Assembly (NCBI RefSeq): GCF_002440555.1
Contig: NZ_DJUR01000042.1
Location: 1 to 55,427, forward strand
DNA: 55,427 nucleotides
Direction of reading: 5' to 3'
Origin: Aerococcus sp. UBA6277
Lineage (GTDB): Bacteria; Bacillota; Bacilli; Lactobacillales; Aerococcaceae
Shown: in pieces, positions 30,369 through 41,514 of the stretch
How positions within the stretch are numbered: position 1 is the first letter of the stretch
Layout of the letters: each line of letters starts with the position of its first letter
The notes under the pieces: model-generated
Told to the model about the DNA's origin: nothing
What the model saw: the letters and a program-made list of their open reading frames with translations, nothing else
The model's database searches: none
Position numbers and translations under genes: made by a program

Positions 30369-32459
30369 TTGGCCAAACCAACAAACCAAAATAATAAATC
30401 AACTTATGATGAAAGTTCGATACAGGTATTAGAAGGCCTGGAAGCAGTTAGAAAACGTCCTGGTATGTATATCGGGTCAACAGATGCACGTGGTTTACAC
30501 CATTTAGTGTATGAGATTGTCGATAACTCAATTGACGAGGCCTTGAGTGGGTATGCTGACCATATTACAGTAACCCTTGCTAAAGATGGTTCAGCAATTG
30601 TTGCCGATAATGGACGTGGGATGCCAATTGGTAAACATACTAGTGGCAAACCGACTGTTGAGGTCATCTTAACGGTCCTTCATGCGGGTGGTAAATTCGG
30701 TGGTTCAGGTTATAAAACTTCAGGGGGTCTACACGGTGTAGGTTCATCCGTAGTAAATGCCTTGTCCAGCAAATTTATTGCCACAGTTCACCGGGACAGC
30801 AAAGAATACTACCAAGAATTTACCAATGGTGGTAAACCACGCAAACCAAAAACAAAAGCCATAAAAAGCAAAAACACCGGCACTAAAATTCAATTTTATC
30901 CGGATGCTGAAATCTTTGGCAATATTAAATTTGACCCCTCAACTATTCGGGAACATTTACGTGAATCAGCCTTTTTATTAAAAGACTTACGTATCGACTT
31001 TATTGATGAAATCAACGAAACTGAGGAAACCTTTCATTATGCAGAAGGGATCAAGGCTTTTGTCGATTACTTAAATGAAGACAAGGACGTTTTACATGAT
31101 GTCGTCTTCTTCCAAGGGGTTGAAAACGGGATTGAAATCGAATTGGCCTTCCAATATAACGATGGCTATTCGGAAACAGTCTTATCATTCGTCAATAATG
31201 TAAGAACTGCAGACGGCGGGACCCATGAAGCGGGGATGCGAACAGGTTTAACTAAGTCTTTCAATGAATATGCCCGTAAGGTGGACTTGTTGAAGACTAA
31301 AGAAAAGAACCTTGAAGGATCTGACGTACGAGAAGGGTATACAGCGGTCTTATCGCTACGGGTTCCTGAAGAAATCTTGCAGTTTGAAGGGCAAACCAAG
31401 TCTAAATTAGGGACACCACAAGCGCGTTCAGCTTCTGATAAAATCGTATCCGAAAACTTAGCTGTTTACCTAATTGAAAACGGGGAAACAGCACAAATGC
31501 TGGTCCGTAAAGCTCTAAAAGCCCGTGAAGCCAGAGATGCAGCCCGTAAAGCCCGTGAAGCGTCACGTGGCGCTAAGGGGAAACGTAAAGAAGTCCTATT
31601 ATCTGGTAAATTAACCCCTGCACAAGGGCGTAATGCCAAGAAGAATGAACTTTTCCTAGTGGAGGGGGATTCTGCCGGTGGTTCTGCTAAACAAGGGCGG
31701 GACCGTAAATTCCAGGCTATATTGCCATTACGTGGTAAGGTATTAAATACTGAAAAAGCCAGCATTCAAGATATTCTAAAAAATGAAGAGTTGAACACCA
31801 TCATCTATACCATTGGTGCAGGTGTTGGGGCTGAATTTGAAATTGAGGATGCCAATTATGATAAGGTCATCATCATGACCGATGCCGATACCGATGGGGC
31901 CCATATCCAAGTGCTACTGTTGACCTTCTTCTTCCGCTATATGAAACCTTTGGTAGAGGCGGGTAAAGTCTATCTTGCTATGCCACCATTGTATAAGGTA
32001 TCTAAGGGTAAAGGGAAAAACGAGATCACTGAATATGCTTGGACGGATGACGAGTTAAAAGCTGTGACTGATAAAATCGGCAAAGGCTACACCTTACAAC
32101 GGTATAAAGGTTTGGGTGAGATGAATGCGGACCAATTATGGGAAACGACTATGGATCCTGAAACACGTACCCTAGTCCGGGTAACAATTGACGATTTATC
32201 CCTAGCTGAAAAACGGGTATCTGTTTTAATGGGGAACAAGGTTGAACCCAGACGGAAATGGATTGAAGACAATGTGGCCTTCACCATGGATGAAGAAGAT
32301 ACCCTACTTGAAAATGCCTCAGATCATGATGCTGGCGACAAGGAGGAAGTTGTCGAGATTTTAGAAAACCAAAATCAAACCAGTGTCACTGCTAACGAAG
32401 ATGCAAATGACTTGGCTGGTGGGCAAATTAATTTATTTGATGAAGATGGTGATTATTAA
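30369..32459 (+). CDS. parE: DNA topoisomerase IV subunit B
   Basis: ParE is the ATPase subunit of the decatenating topoisomerase. It has [29 protein letters not shown] and DNGRGMPI of the GHKL fold, the HAGGKFGG lid, and the Toprim motifs [15 protein letters not shown] and [13 protein letters not shown]. The preferred start is TTG 30369, giving 696 residues. It lies eight bases from AAGTGGGG, while the upstream ATG at 30336 has no ribosome binding site. The neighbours plsY and parC separate it from gyrB. Its stop overlaps the parC start. Confidence 0.95.
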   Translation: MAKPTNQNNKSTYDESSIQVLEGLEAVRKRPGMYIGSTDARGLHHLVYEIVDNSIDEALSGYADHITVTLAKDGSAIVADNGRGMPIGKHTSGKPTVEVILTVLHAGGKFGGSGYKTSGGLHGVGSSVVNALSSKFIATVHRDSKEYYQEFTNGGKPRKPKTKAIKSKNTGTKIQFYPDAEIFGNIKFDPSTIREHLRESAFLLKDLRIDFIDEINETEETFHYAEGIKAFVDYLNEDKDVLHDVVFFQGVENGIEIELAFQYNDGYSETVLSFVNNVRTADGGTHEAGMRTGLTKSFNEYARKVDLLKTKEKNLEGSDVREGYTAVLSLRVPEEILQFEGQTKSKLGTPQARSASDKIVSENLAVYLIENGETAQMLVRKALKAREARDAARKAREASRGAKGKRKEVLLSGKLTPAQGRNAKKNELFLVEGDSAGGSAKQGRDRKFQAILPLRGKVLNTEKASIQDILKNEELNTIIYTIGAGVGAEFEIEDANYDKVIIMTDADTDGAHIQVLLLTFFFRYMKPLVEAGKVYLAMPPLYKVSKGKGKNEITEYAWTDDELKAVTDKIGKGYTLQRYKGLGEMNADQLWETTMDPETRTLVRVTIDDLSLAEKRVSVLMGNKVEPRRKWIEDNVAFTMDEEDTLLENASDHDAGDKEEVVEILENQNQTSVTANEDANDLAGGQINLFDEDGDY

Positions 32460-34921
32460 TGGTTGAAATTCAAAAATTAACATTAGAAGAGGTAATGGGT
32501 GACCGTTTCGGACGGTATTCTAAATACATCATCCAAGACCGGGCGCTACCTGATATTCGGGATGGATTAAAACCAGTACAACGCCGGATTTTGTTCGCAA
32601 TGTTTCAAGAGGGGAATACCTCTTCTTCAAACTTCCGTAAATCGGCCAAAACAGTCGGTAATGTAATTGGTAACTACCACCCACATGGTGATTCATCAGT
32701 TTATGAAGCCATGGTCCGGATGTCTCAAGACTGGAAGAATCGTGAAGTTTTAGTAGAAATGCACGGAAATAACGGGTCTATGGACGGTGACTCTGCAGCT
32801 GCCATGCGGTATACAGAAGCCCGTTTATCGAAGATTGCAGATGAATTATTGCGTGATCTTGATAAAGACACGGTCGAAATGATCCTAAACTTTGATGACA
32901 CGGCTGAAGAACCAACTGTTTTACCAGCAGGTTTCCCAAACCTATTGGTTAACGGGGCAACTGGTATTTCAGCAGGTTACGCCACTGAAATTCCGCCTCA
33001 TAATCTAGGTGAAATTATTGATGCAACAACTTATTTAATCGACCATCCAAATGCCACAATCAATAAATTGATGGACTTTGTTCCCGGACCAGATTTCCCA
33101 ACAGGTGCTATTATCCAAGGGAAAGAAGAGTTGAAGAAAGCTTATACTTCTGGACGCGGGAAAGTCGTTGTTCGGTCTAAACACCATATTGAAACAGACC
33201 GCAGTGGTAAAGAGAAAATCGTGATCACGGAAATTCCATACGAAGTGAATAAGGCTAACCTAGTGCGCCGGATGGATGAGTTACGACTGAACCGGTCAAT
33301 TGACGGTATTCAAGAAGTCCGCGATGAAACGGACCGTAACGGCCTACAAATCGTGATTGAATTGAAAAAGGATGCGCGTTCTGAGGCCATCCTAAACTAC
33401 TTCTACAAAAATTCTGATTTGCAAATTAACTATAACTTCAACATGGTGGCCATTAATGACCAACGTCCTGAATTAGTCGGGATTAGAGAAGCTTTAAACG
33501 CTTATATCGGCCACCGGTATGAAATTATTCGTCGTCGGACAACCTTTGATTTAAACAAGGCCCAACGCCGTTTACATATCGTAGACGGATTGGTCAAAGC
33601 CATGTCTATTCTAGACCAGGTGATTGCGACGATTAGAAATTCTAAGAATAAATCAGACTCTAAACACAACTTGATTGAAGCTTTTGATTTTTCAGAAGCC
33701 CAAGCAGAAGCCATCGTAAGCCTACAATTGTACCGTTTAACCAATACAGACGTTACTGCCTTGGAAAATGAACGCCTGCAATTAAACGAAGATATTGCTG
33801 CTTACCAAGCGATCTTATCTGACGACAAAGTCCTATACGGCCGGATGAAGTCTGAACTCAAAGCGATTAAGAAAGCTTATGCTTCTGAACGTCGCACTGA
33901 GATTCAAGACGAAATCCAAGAAGTCATCGTGAAGAAACAATTATTAATTCCTGAAGAAGACGTTGTCGTTGTAGTTACCCGCGGTGGTTATATCAAACGA
34001 TCTAGTCTGCGGTCGTTTAAAGCTTCTGGTATTGAAGAAGTTGGTTTACGGGACGGGGATCATGTCCAATTCCTTGAAAAAATGTCTACTTTGGATCAAT
34101 TAGTATTCATAACCAATAAAGGGAACTACATCTTCCAACCAGTTTATGAATTACAAGACATCCGTTGGAAAGACTTAGGAGAGCATATTTCGCAAAGAAT
34201 TGCCTTTGCAAGTGATGAATCAATTATCGGTGTCTTTAGATACGATGAAAATAGCAAAGATAACCTCTTGCTTGCATCAGCTGCTGGTATGATTAAACAA
34301 ACGGCCTTGTCAGAATTCAAAGAATTCCGCGGTCATAAAAACAAATCATCTTTAGCGATGAATTTATCTTCTGACACTGACCAGGTAATTGGTGTCTACC
34401 GTATTGACGTTACAACTGACCAAAGCCAAGCTCAAGTTATCTTAGTGACGCATTTTGGTTTTACCTTAAGATACAGTATTGATGAAATTTCAATTGTTGG
34501 TGCGCGTGCTAAAGGGGTTAAATCCATTAACCTGAAACAAGATGATTATGTGGTTGGATTGGCATACGCAGCTGTTCCAGAGGATAACTCGCAATTGATG
34601 ATGGTGACCCAAAGAGGGCATATGAAACGATTGAAATGGTCTGAAATTAACGTTCTTGGTCGTGCTAAGCGTGGTTTAGTGGCCTTAAAAGAATTGAAAT
34701 CAAACCCACATCGTTTTGTTGCTGCCTTTGAAGTCATTGATACTAATCAAATGTTTGAAGTTGTTACAAGCGAATCTCATCGGGAAACCTTTAGAGCTGG
34801 TGACGTGGCAATTGCAAACCGTTACTCAAATGGATCTATGCTTGTAGACGAGAAAGAACATGGTCAAATTAGTTTAGTAACGCCGTTGATCGACTTCACG
34901 TCTTTTAATCCTGAAAAATAA
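32459..34921 (+). CDS. parC: DNA topoisomerase IV subunit A
   Basis: ParC is the cleavage subunit and a fluoroquinolone target. The 820-residue product opens with [33 protein letters not shown] residues. The catalytic tyrosine is in [12 protein letters not shown] (about Tyr118), and the C-terminal part carries beta-pinwheel repeats. The quinolone-determining segment reads [13 protein letters not shown], with the serine and the glutamate four residues on in the sensitive form. The ATG overlaps the parE stop (TAATG), so the two are co-translated. Confidence 0.97.
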   Translation: MVEIQKLTLEEVMGDRFGRYSKYIIQDRALPDIRDGLKPVQRRILFAMFQEGNTSSSNFRKSAKTVGNVIGNYHPHGDSSVYEAMVRMSQDWKNREVLVEMHGNNGSMDGDSAAAMRYTEARLSKIADELLRDLDKDTVEMILNFDDTAEEPTVLPAGFPNLLVNGATGISAGYATEIPPHNLGEIIDATTYLIDHPNATINKLMDFVPGPDFPTGAIIQGKEELKKAYTSGRGKVVVRSKHHIETDRSGKEKIVITEIPYEVNKANLVRRMDELRLNRSIDGIQEVRDETDRNGLQIVIELKKDARSEAILNYFYKNSDLQINYNFNMVAINDQRPELVGIREALNAYIGHRYEIIRRRTTFDLNKAQRRLHIVDGLVKAMSILDQVIATIRNSKNKSDSKHNLIEAFDFSEAQAEAIVSLQLYRLTNTDVTALENERLQLNEDIAAYQAILSDDKVLYGRMKSELKAIKKAYASERRTEIQDEIQEVIVKKQLLIPEEDVVVVVTRGGYIKRSSLRSFKASGIEEVGLRDGDHVQFLEKMSTLDQLVFITNKGNYIFQPVYELQDIRWKDLGEHISQRIAFASDESIIGVFRYDENSKDNLLLASAAGMIKQTALSEFKEFRGHKNKSSLAMNLSSDTDQVIGVYRIDVTTDQSQAQVILVTHFGFTLRYSIDEISIVGARAKGVKSINLKQDDYVVGLAYAAVPEDNSQLMMVTQRGHMKRLKWSEINVLGRAKRGLVALKELKSNPHRFVAAFEVIDTNQMFEVVTSESHRETFRAGDVAIANRYSNGSMLVDEKEHGQISLVTPLIDFTSFNPEK

Positions 34922-34941
34922 ATTTTCAATTAAGAATCCGT

Positions 34942-34979
34942 ACGTCTGCCAAAATTTTATTGTTTTGGTAGACGTTTTG
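34942..34979 (+). terminator. Terminator after parC
   Basis: ACGTCTGCCAAAA (34942-34954) pairs with TTTTGGTAGACGT (34963-34975), one G-U pair, followed by T residues. Confidence 0.85.
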
Positions 34980-35129
34980 TTATAGGCTAAGATTAGAGAA
35001 AAAAACGATAATTACTTAACTTAGTATTCATAACTAGATATTAGTAGCAGTCTTCGCTATAATGAAAGAGATAAACATTTATTCACGTATTTAACTCTAG
35101 AAGATGAATAAATGATAAAGGAGAGTTTT

Positions 35130-36311
35130 ATGGAAGAAGTAGTCATTGTTGCAGCGAAACGTTCTGCAATTGGAAAATTTGGTGGCCAATTTAAAGGCAT
35201 TTCAGCCGTTGATTTAGGGGTAGAAGTATTAAAAGAAACACTCGCTTCAATTGATTTAGACCCAACAAAAGTTGAGCAAGTGATATTGGGGAATGTATTA
35301 AGTGCAGGACTTGGCCAAAACGTTGCCCGCCAAGTCGCCCTAAAATCAGGTTTGTCTAACGAATCAACTGCCGTAACCATTAACCAGGTTTGTGGTTCAG
35401 GATTGCGTACTGTCATGATGGGCGCACAAGCTATCATGCTTGGGGATGCTGAAATTGTTGTCGCAGGTGGTACGGAAAATATGACTCGTGCACCTTACGT
35501 GGTTGATTCCGCTCGTTGGGGTCAGCGTATGGGCAACGGTCAAATGATTGACACAATGCAAAACGATGGTCTAACTGATGCCTTCTCAAACGAAGCGATG
35601 GGGATTACAGCAGAAAATATTGCAGACCAATACGGGATTTCCCGTGAAGCACAAGATGAATTTGCAGCCGCTAGCCAAATCAAGGCTGTTGCAGCGAAAG
35701 AGGCTGAACGTTTTGCCGATGAAATCGTCCCAGTGACCATCCAACAAAAAAGTGGCCCACTAGTAGTGACTGAAGATGAGGGGCCACGTTCGGGTATTAC
35801 AGCAAAACGTTTAGGTAAATTGCAACCAGCCTTTAAAGAAGAGGGGTCAGTGACAGCAGGTAACTCATCAGGTATCAACGATGGGGCAGCAATGCTTGTC
35901 TTGATGTCTAAGCGTAAGGCCGATGAACTAGGGCTTAAGCCCATGGTATCCATTGCATCTTATGCAACGGGCGGGGTGGATCCTTCAATTATGGGGACAG
36001 GCCCAATCCCAACAACAATCAAGGCCTTAGAAAAGGCCAATATTACGGCAGAAGAACTAGATTTAATTGAGGCTAATGAAGCCTTTGCATCTCAAGCTTT
36101 ATGTGTAACCACAAGCCTAGAATTGCCAGCTGACAAGGTTAACGTGAATGGTGGTGCAATTGCCCTTGGTCATCCGATTGGTGCTTCAGGCGCCCGTATT
36201 TTGGTTACCTTGATCCATGAAATGCAAAAACGTCAGTCAGTTTATGGTTTAGCGACCTTATGTGTAGGTGGCGGTCAAGGGGTATCCGTTATTGTAAAAC
36301 AAGCAGTTTAA
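35130..36311 (+). CDS. atoB: Acetyl-CoA C-acetyltransferase (thiolase)
   Basis: This thiolase condenses two acetyl-CoA to acetoacetyl-CoA, or the reverse. From ATG 35130 (behind AAAGGAGAG) it has 393 residues. The acyl-accepting cysteine is in NQVCGSGLRT (Cys88). NEAFASQAL and the closing GGAIALGHPIGASGARI and CVGGGQGVS blocks supply the other active-site residues. In Lactobacillales such a thiolase usually feeds the mevalonate pathway. Beta-oxidation or butyrate-type metabolism with the acyl-CoA dehydrogenase at 51.5 kb is only a possibility. The gene stands alone. Confidence 0.93.
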   Translation: MEEVVIVAAKRSAIGKFGGQFKGISAVDLGVEVLKETLASIDLDPTKVEQVILGNVLSAGLGQNVARQVALKSGLSNESTAVTINQVCGSGLRTVMMGAQAIMLGDAEIVVAGGTENMTRAPYVVDSARWGQRMGNGQMIDTMQNDGLTDAFSNEAMGITAENIADQYGISREAQDEFAAASQIKAVAAKEAERFADEIVPVTIQQKSGPLVVTEDEGPRSGITAKRLGKLQPAFKEEGSVTAGNSSGINDGAAMLVLMSKRKADELGLKPMVSIASYATGGVDPSIMGTGPIPTTIKALEKANITAEELDLIEANEAFASQALCVTTSLELPADKVNVNGGAIALGHPIGASGARILVTLIHEMQKRQSVYGLATLCVGGGQGVSVIVKQAV

Positions 36312-36431
36312 CAAGTAGGGTGCGCTTGCCCTTGCTTCAATATTTAAAGTCCCGTACAAGCAAATGATTTGGTCTTAAATGAGTTAATGGTAAACTAAGA
36401 GTAGAACTTTGATTTTGAAGGGAGTTTTTCG

Positions 36432-37283
36432 ATGACAATACCAACTTATACAGCGCATGACGGAACCCAAGCCCCACAAATTGGCTTTGGTACCTATAAA
36501 CTTAAAGGATATGATGGGGTAGATTCTATCCAGTCAGCCTTAGAAGTAGGTTACCGTTACCTAGATTCAGCCTACAACTATGAAAATGAAGCAACAGTAG
36601 GTGAAGCTATTCGCCGATCTGGTATTCCAAGAGACGAGATTCAAGTAGCTTCAAAATTACCGGGTCGTTACCACAAATATGATGATGCCATAGTGACTAT
36701 TCAAGAATCATTAATGCGGGCTAACTTAGACTACTATGACTTTTACTTGATTCACTGGCCAAATCCAAAAGAAGACCACTATGTTGAAGCTTGGCAAGCA
36801 CTGATTGAAGCCCAAAGACGTGGCTACATCAAAAATCTAGGTGTCAGCAACTTCTTACCAGAACATATTGACCGCATTGAGCGTGAAACTGGTGTCTTAC
36901 CGGTTGTTAACCAAGTAGAAATGCACCCTTACTTCCAACAAAAAGCGCAACGCGCTTACCATGAGGAGAAGGGCATTATTACTCAATCTTGGTCACCTTT
37001 TGTTCGGGCAAATGAAAAAATTGATGAGTCAGTTTTAGAAAATGAAGACATCAAGGCAGTAGCTGCTAAATATGGTAAGTCTGCTGGTCAAACAATTTTA
37101 CGCTGGCAAACCCAACTAGGGGCTATGCCAATCCCTAAATCAAGCAAGAAAGCACGTCAAATTGAAAACTTAAACTTCTTTGACTTCAAACTGGATGAAG
37201 AAGACTTGGCCGTATTTGATCGTCTAGATAAGCCAGATGGCCGCGCAGCCAACCAAGATCCAGCGGTGTATCAAGAATTTTAG
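36432..37283 (+). CDS. Aldo/keto reductase
   Basis: This is an NADPH-dependent reductase of the AKR fold with 283 residues. The catalytic tetrad is visible: Asp and Tyr in YLDSAYNYENEATVG (about 43-57), Lys in VASKLPG and His in LIHWPNP. The family signatures GVSNFLPEHI and QVEMHPYFQQ and the cofactor motif IPKSSKKARQIENL are present. The substrate is unknown; the family often reduces methylglyoxal or keto acids and their derivatives. GGGAG precedes the ATG. It is transcribed alone and closed by a terminator. Confidence 0.92.
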   Translation: MTIPTYTAHDGTQAPQIGFGTYKLKGYDGVDSIQSALEVGYRYLDSAYNYENEATVGEAIRRSGIPRDEIQVASKLPGRYHKYDDAIVTIQESLMRANLDYYDFYLIHWPNPKEDHYVEAWQALIEAQRRGYIKNLGVSNFLPEHIDRIERETGVLPVVNQVEMHPYFQQKAQRAYHEEKGIITQSWSPFVRANEKIDESVLENEDIKAVAAKYGKSAGQTILRWQTQLGAMPIPKSSKKARQIENLNFFDFKLDEEDLAVFDRLDKPDGRAANQDPAVYQEF

Positions 37284-37319
37284 GCAAATATAACTTGAAA
37301 TAAAGTCAAAAATCAACTT

Positions 37320-37358
37320 AAAAGGAATTTTTCGGATTTTTCGAAAAGTTCCTTTTTT
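37320..37358 (+). terminator. Terminator after the aldo/keto reductase gene
   Basis: AAAAGGAA with TTTTTCG pairs with CGAAAAG and TTCCTTTT, followed by TT. The stem is AT-rich but long. Confidence 0.75.
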
Positions 37359-37414
37359 CGATTTAATCTATGTTAAAATGTGAATATCATTGAATTCAAA
37401 AAGGAGCAATAAAC

Positions 37415-38344
37415 GTGAATAAAATTTTAGTTTTCGGACATCAAAATCCAGATACAGATGCCATTACATCTGCTATCTCATATGCCTACTTATTAAACCA
37501 ACAAGGACTTGAAGCAGAAGCGGTTGCCTTAGGACATGTTAACGAAGAAACTGCCTATGCCTTGAATGAATTTGGTCAAGAGGCACCACGTGTAATTGAA
37601 TCTATTGGAACGCAAACAGATACAGTTGCTTTAGTAGACCACAACGAGTCTCAACAATCAGTTGCTGACTTAGCAGAAGTTGAAGTGCATTCAGTTGTTG
37701 ACCACCACAAAATTGGTGATTTCACAAGTGCCGCACCATTAACTTTCATTGCTAAACCATACGGTTGTTCTCAAACAATTATTTTCGAATTATTCCAAGA
37801 AAAAGGTATTGAAATCCCTAAAGAAATCGCTGGTTTAATGCTATCGGCTATCATCTCAGATACTTTACTATTCAAATCACCAACAACAACTGAAAAAGAT
37901 AAAGAAGTTGGCTTAGCTTTAGCTGAGATCGCTGGCGTAGATGTTGAAGCTTACGGTTTAGCTTTATTGAAATCAGGTACAAATGTAGACGCTAAATCTG
38001 CAAGTGAAATTGCTGATGGCGACGCTAAATCATTTGAAATGGACGGTAAACCTGTACGAATTGGTCAAATCAATGTTGTAGATGTTGACGATGTCTTGAA
38101 ACGTAAAGACGAAGTGATTACAGCAATGAAAGACTTAGTAGCTGAAAACGAATATGCCGCATTCTTACTAGTAGTAACAAACATTTTAACAAGTGATTCA
38201 GAAGGTTTATTGGTAGGTTCTGATGATTTTGTGCAACATGTGGAACAAGCTTATGGTAGTCAAGTAAATGACAACCAAATTGCTTTACCAGGCGTTGTAT
38301 CACGTAAAAAACAAGTTGTACCACCATTACAAGCAACATTTTAA
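37415..38344 (+). CDS. ppaC: Manganese-dependent inorganic pyrophosphatase
   Basis: This family II (DHH) pyrophosphatase hydrolyses the pyrophosphate released by biosynthesis. The 309-residue product has FGHQNPDTDAITSAI at the start, DHNES, the DHH motif in SVVDHHKIGDF at about 91-101 and the C-terminal GVVSRKKQVVPPL. The GTG start lies eight bases behind AAGGAG (37401-37406). A TGTTAAAAT extended -10 at 37371-37379 is a likely promoter element. Family II enzymes are common in Lactobacillales. Confidence 0.96.
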   Translation: MNKILVFGHQNPDTDAITSAISYAYLLNQQGLEAEAVALGHVNEETAYALNEFGQEAPRVIESIGTQTDTVALVDHNESQQSVADLAEVEVHSVVDHHKIGDFTSAAPLTFIAKPYGCSQTIIFELFQEKGIEIPKEIAGLMLSAIISDTLLFKSPTTTEKDKEVGLALAEIAGVDVEAYGLALLKSGTNVDAKSASEIADGDAKSFEMDGKPVRIGQINVVDVDDVLKRKDEVITAMKDLVAENEYAAFLLVVTNILTSDSEGLLVGSDDFVQHVEQAYGSQVNDNQIALPGVVSRKKQVVPPLQATF

Positions 38345-38446
38345 TGAATGATTTAGATAAAAATGTGAAGTGCCTTCCTAACAAGCTGTTTAGGGGGCCT
38401 TTTCTGCTTTTTACCATAACTTTTATCGCAGTTTTTAGGAGGACAT

Positions 38447-39826
38447 ATGGACATTGTCGTTGTAGGAGGGGGAAAACTCGGAGAGGACATCCTTCATGGG
38501 TTAATTAAAGAAGGTCACAACCTGACCTTAATAGATAACGATCCGCGGGTTATTGATGATTTAATTGATGAGGTGGATATCAAGGGGGTAGTGGGTAACG
38601 GTGTTGATGTTGAAGTACAACGTGAAGCAGATGTTCGAAACGCCCAAGTCTTTATTGCGGCTTCTCCTCATGATGAGGTCAATATTATTTCTGCCATGAT
38701 AGCCAAAACTTTGGGGGCTGAGTTTTTAATTGTCCGCGTTCGTAACCAGGCCTTTACAGTGCAACAAGGTTTTATCCAATCGAATCTTGGCATTGATTAC
38801 CTGATTAACCAGGATAGGGCTGCAGCCAATGACATTATTCAAGTCATCGATTACCCCTCAGCAACCTTTGTGGAGCCTTTTTACCATAATCGAATGCATT
38901 TAATTAAAGTACGAATTATGGAGAAGTCACGGATCGTCAACCAATATATTCGAGACATTCGTCGTAATATTCCAGAAGTGATTGTGGTGGCAGTTGAACG
39001 TAACGGGGAGACCCTTATTCCAAACGGAAATTCAATCTTGTTAGCAGGGGACTTTGTGGAGATTTTCACCAAAAGTGAAGCTTTGCAGGACTTTTTCGTT
39101 GCTACCGGCCATAAGAAAGTCAAACGATATAGATCCGCCCTAATCGTTGGGGGAAGCCGGATTAACCACTATCTGATTCCAGTTTTACATGCTAGGGGGA
39201 TTCATACCCGTTTGATTGAGCTAGATAAGAATAGGGCTTCTGAATTGGCCAACCAATTTACTAATACAGAAGTTATTTATGATGACGGGACTGACCAGTA
39301 TGTCTTAAATGAACAACGAGTTGAAAATTTTGACCTCTTGCTGACCTTAACCAATTCAGACGAGGAGAACTTGATGGTGTCTTTATACGGGAAAAATGCT
39401 GGCGTTCGTAAAACCATTACCAAGGTCAACCGACCAGGATTAATCCGCTTGATTGATGAAAGTAAACTTGATGTGATTTTATCACCTAGAAAGGCCATTG
39501 TAGACGCGGTAACCCGTCATGTCCGCTCTATTGCATCTAGTCAATCTGACAAATTAGAAAACTATGCGCGTTTATCAGATAATAAAACAGCCGTCCTAGA
39601 ATTCGTATTGAGCCCAGATTGTAAGCTTCTTGGCACACCAATCAAAGATATGGTTTTTAAACCAGGTTTGATGATTGGTTTAATTGTCCGGGACAAGGAA
39701 ATGATCATTCCAAGTGGGGATGATGCCTTTATTCCCGGCGACCATGTCCTAGTTATCGATACCGAGGACAAAATTCGGAACTTTAATGACATCGTGGTGA
39801 AGAAAAATAGGAGAGATAGCGAATGA
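38447..39826 (+). CDS. trkA: Trk potassium uptake system protein TrkA
   Basis: TrkA is the cytoplasmic NAD-binding regulatory subunit of the Trk/Ktr potassium channel. The 459-residue product is a tandem of two RCK units. Each has an N-terminal Rossmann part (MDIVVVGGGKLGEDIL at 1 and ALIVGGSRINHYLIPVL at about 228) and a TrkA_C part. The ATG is preceded by AGGAGG. The stop overlaps the trkH start by the ATGA pattern, so both subunits are made together. Confidence 0.95.
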   Translation: MDIVVVGGGKLGEDILHGLIKEGHNLTLIDNDPRVIDDLIDEVDIKGVVGNGVDVEVQREADVRNAQVFIAASPHDEVNIISAMIAKTLGAEFLIVRVRNQAFTVQQGFIQSNLGIDYLINQDRAAANDIIQVIDYPSATFVEPFYHNRMHLIKVRIMEKSRIVNQYIRDIRRNIPEVIVVAVERNGETLIPNGNSILLAGDFVEIFTKSEALQDFFVATGHKKVKRYRSALIVGGSRINHYLIPVLHARGIHTRLIELDKNRASELANQFTNTEVIYDDGTDQYVLNEQRVENFDLLLTLTNSDEENLMVSLYGKNAGVRKTITKVNRPGLIRLIDESKLDVILSPRKAIVDAVTRHVRSIASSQSDKLENYARLSDNKTAVLEFVLSPDCKLLGTPIKDMVFKPGLMIGLIVRDKEMIIPSGDDAFIPGDHVLVIDTEDKIRNFNDIVVKKNRRDSE

Positions 39827-41274
39827 ATTGGCCCTACATCCAATACTTAATTGGGCGGTTACTCATGGTCTTGGCTCTACTGATGCTGCCATCTCTATTA
39901 GTAGCTGTCATCTACCAAAACGGAGTTAAGGTCATCTTATCCTTCATCATTTCCATGATTATCACTTTTGTGGTCGGTAAAGTCATGTCCTTTAGACAAC
40001 CAGTGAAAGACGTATTCTTTGCTCGAGAGGGTTTCGTATTAGTCTCTTTATCCTGGTTTTTGATTTCCATGTTTGGAGCCTTACCATTCTATTTATCAGG
40101 CGCAGTTAATTCCTACGTCGATGCCTTATTTGAAGCTGTATCCGGTTTTACCACCACTGGGGCTAGCGTCCTGGTCGACACACTTGACGTATTACCCGAG
40201 TCCTTGATGTTCTGGCGTTCCTTTACCTTACTGGTAGGTGGTATGGGGATGTTGATCTTCCTCCTTTATATCGTACCAAATATGGGAGCAAAAGGGGTAT
40301 ACGTCATGCGAGCGGAGTTACCGGGACCAACGACAGGTAAGCTTGAATCTAGGGTCTCTTCATCGATTTATATCTTATACTTTATTTATCTATTTCTAAC
40401 GGTCGTATTCGCGGTCTTACTTTGGATGGCCGGTGTACCATGGTTTGAATCCATGCTACTGTCTATGGGTACGGCCGGAACAGGGGGCTTTAACATCTAT
40501 CCTAGCTCCATCGCTCATTACGATTCAAGGGCTGTTGAAACGATTTTGTTGGTCGCCATGTTTACCTTTGGTTTAAATTTCAACTTCTTCTACCTTGCTT
40601 ACGAAAGGCGTTGGAAGGAAATCCTTAAAGACGAAGAGTTGAAATGGTATATTTATATCATTTTAGGGGCCTTAGCCATTATTTCCTTTGCCTTAATCCC
40701 TTATTACGATAACTTCTTCCGTATGATACACGATGTGCTCTTTAATATCGTGTCCATCATGTCAACTACTGCTTATACCACCGTAGATATCTTGCAATGG
40801 CCGACAGCTGCCCATACCACCATTCTATTGTTGATGTTTGTCGGTGGCATGTCAGGGTCTACAGCGTCCGGTCTTAAAGTTATCCGTATAGGCATTTATT
40901 TGCGGTCTATTAAACGTGAAATCCAGCATTTACTTGCACCAAATAGGGTGATTCCTATGACCTATAACGGCAAACGTATCGAGAAAAATGTCCACTACGG
41001 AATTGTTTACTATCTGATGACCTATCTAGCCGTATTCGTTTTAATCCTGGTGGTCCTGTCATTTGATGCACAGAATTTTTCATCCGCATTCTCAGCGACC
41101 ATCGCTACTATTTCAAATATCGGTGGCTCCCTTGATTTACTAGGGCCGTCACAAGATTATGCGTCCTTGTCTGATTTTTCAAAAATCGTCATGTCAGTAG
41201 GGATGATTATCGGTCGTCTAGAAATTTATCCAGTGATCATATTATTATCCAGATCAACTTGGCGAAAATTCTAA
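39823..41274 (+). CDS. trkH: Trk potassium uptake system membrane protein TrkH
   Basis: TrkH is the potassium-translocating membrane subunit. The 483-residue protein has four pore-loop repeats with the selectivity glycines in SGFTTTGASV, GTAGTGGFN, MSTTAYTTVD and ISNIGGSLD. The third filter has Ala in place of Gly, a known variant in the superfamily. It has around ten membrane segments. It is translationally coupled to trkA and followed by a terminator at 41318. Confidence 0.94.
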   Translation: MNWPYIQYLIGRLLMVLALLMLPSLLVAVIYQNGVKVILSFIISMIITFVVGKVMSFRQPVKDVFFAREGFVLVSLSWFLISMFGALPFYLSGAVNSYVDALFEAVSGFTTTGASVLVDTLDVLPESLMFWRSFTLLVGGMGMLIFLLYIVPNMGAKGVYVMRAELPGPTTGKLESRVSSSIYILYFIYLFLTVVFAVLLWMAGVPWFESMLLSMGTAGTGGFNIYPSSIAHYDSRAVETILLVAMFTFGLNFNFFYLAYERRWKEILKDEELKWYIYIILGALAIISFALIPYYDNFFRMIHDVLFNIVSIMSTTAYTTVDILQWPTAAHTTILLLMFVGGMSGSTASGLKVIRIGIYLRSIKREIQHLLAPNRVIPMTYNGKRIEKNVHYGIVYYLMTYLAVFVLILVVLSFDAQNFSSAFSATIATISNIGGSLDLLGPSQDYASLSDFSKIVMSVGMIIGRLEIYPVIILLSRSTWRKF

Positions 41275-41317
41275 CCACTACTTGTATATACAATTTTGTT
41301 TTAATCTGATTAGAAAT

Positions 41318-41354
41318 AGGGAATTGTGCTACGAAAGCGCATACCCTTTTTTTT
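41318..41354 (+). terminator. Terminator after trkH
   Basis: AGGGAATTGTGC pairs imperfectly with GCGCATACCCT around TACGAAA, and eight T follow. Confidence 0.75.
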
Positions 41355-41452
41355 ATAGGTTTATCGCCACTTCTGGGACTTGGCGCCAATATTTTGCAAT
41401 GCACATTTGTATTTTTGTTGACCAATCTCTAGCATTTTTTATTTACATAGCG

Positions 41453-41482
41453 TATACTCACTTTGTAATGAAAGCGCTTATT
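41453..41482 (+). promoter_or_regulatory. glp operon -10 and overlapping cre site
   Basis: TATACT (41453-41458) is a likely -10. TGAAAGCGCTTATT (41469-41482) matches most of the CcpA cre consensus and would cover the transcription start and early leader, an arrangement that gives repression when preferred sugars are present. No good -35 was found at 17 bases. Confidence 0.7.
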
Positions 41483-41514
41483 TAGCAATTTTTTATTAAG
41501 TAGGAGGAATTATA

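Noticed and set aside
41331..41346. Second cre-like sequence (CGAAAGCGCATA) in the trkH-glpK gap
   Set aside because: It forms the loop and right arm of the trkH terminator and matches the cre consensus poorly.
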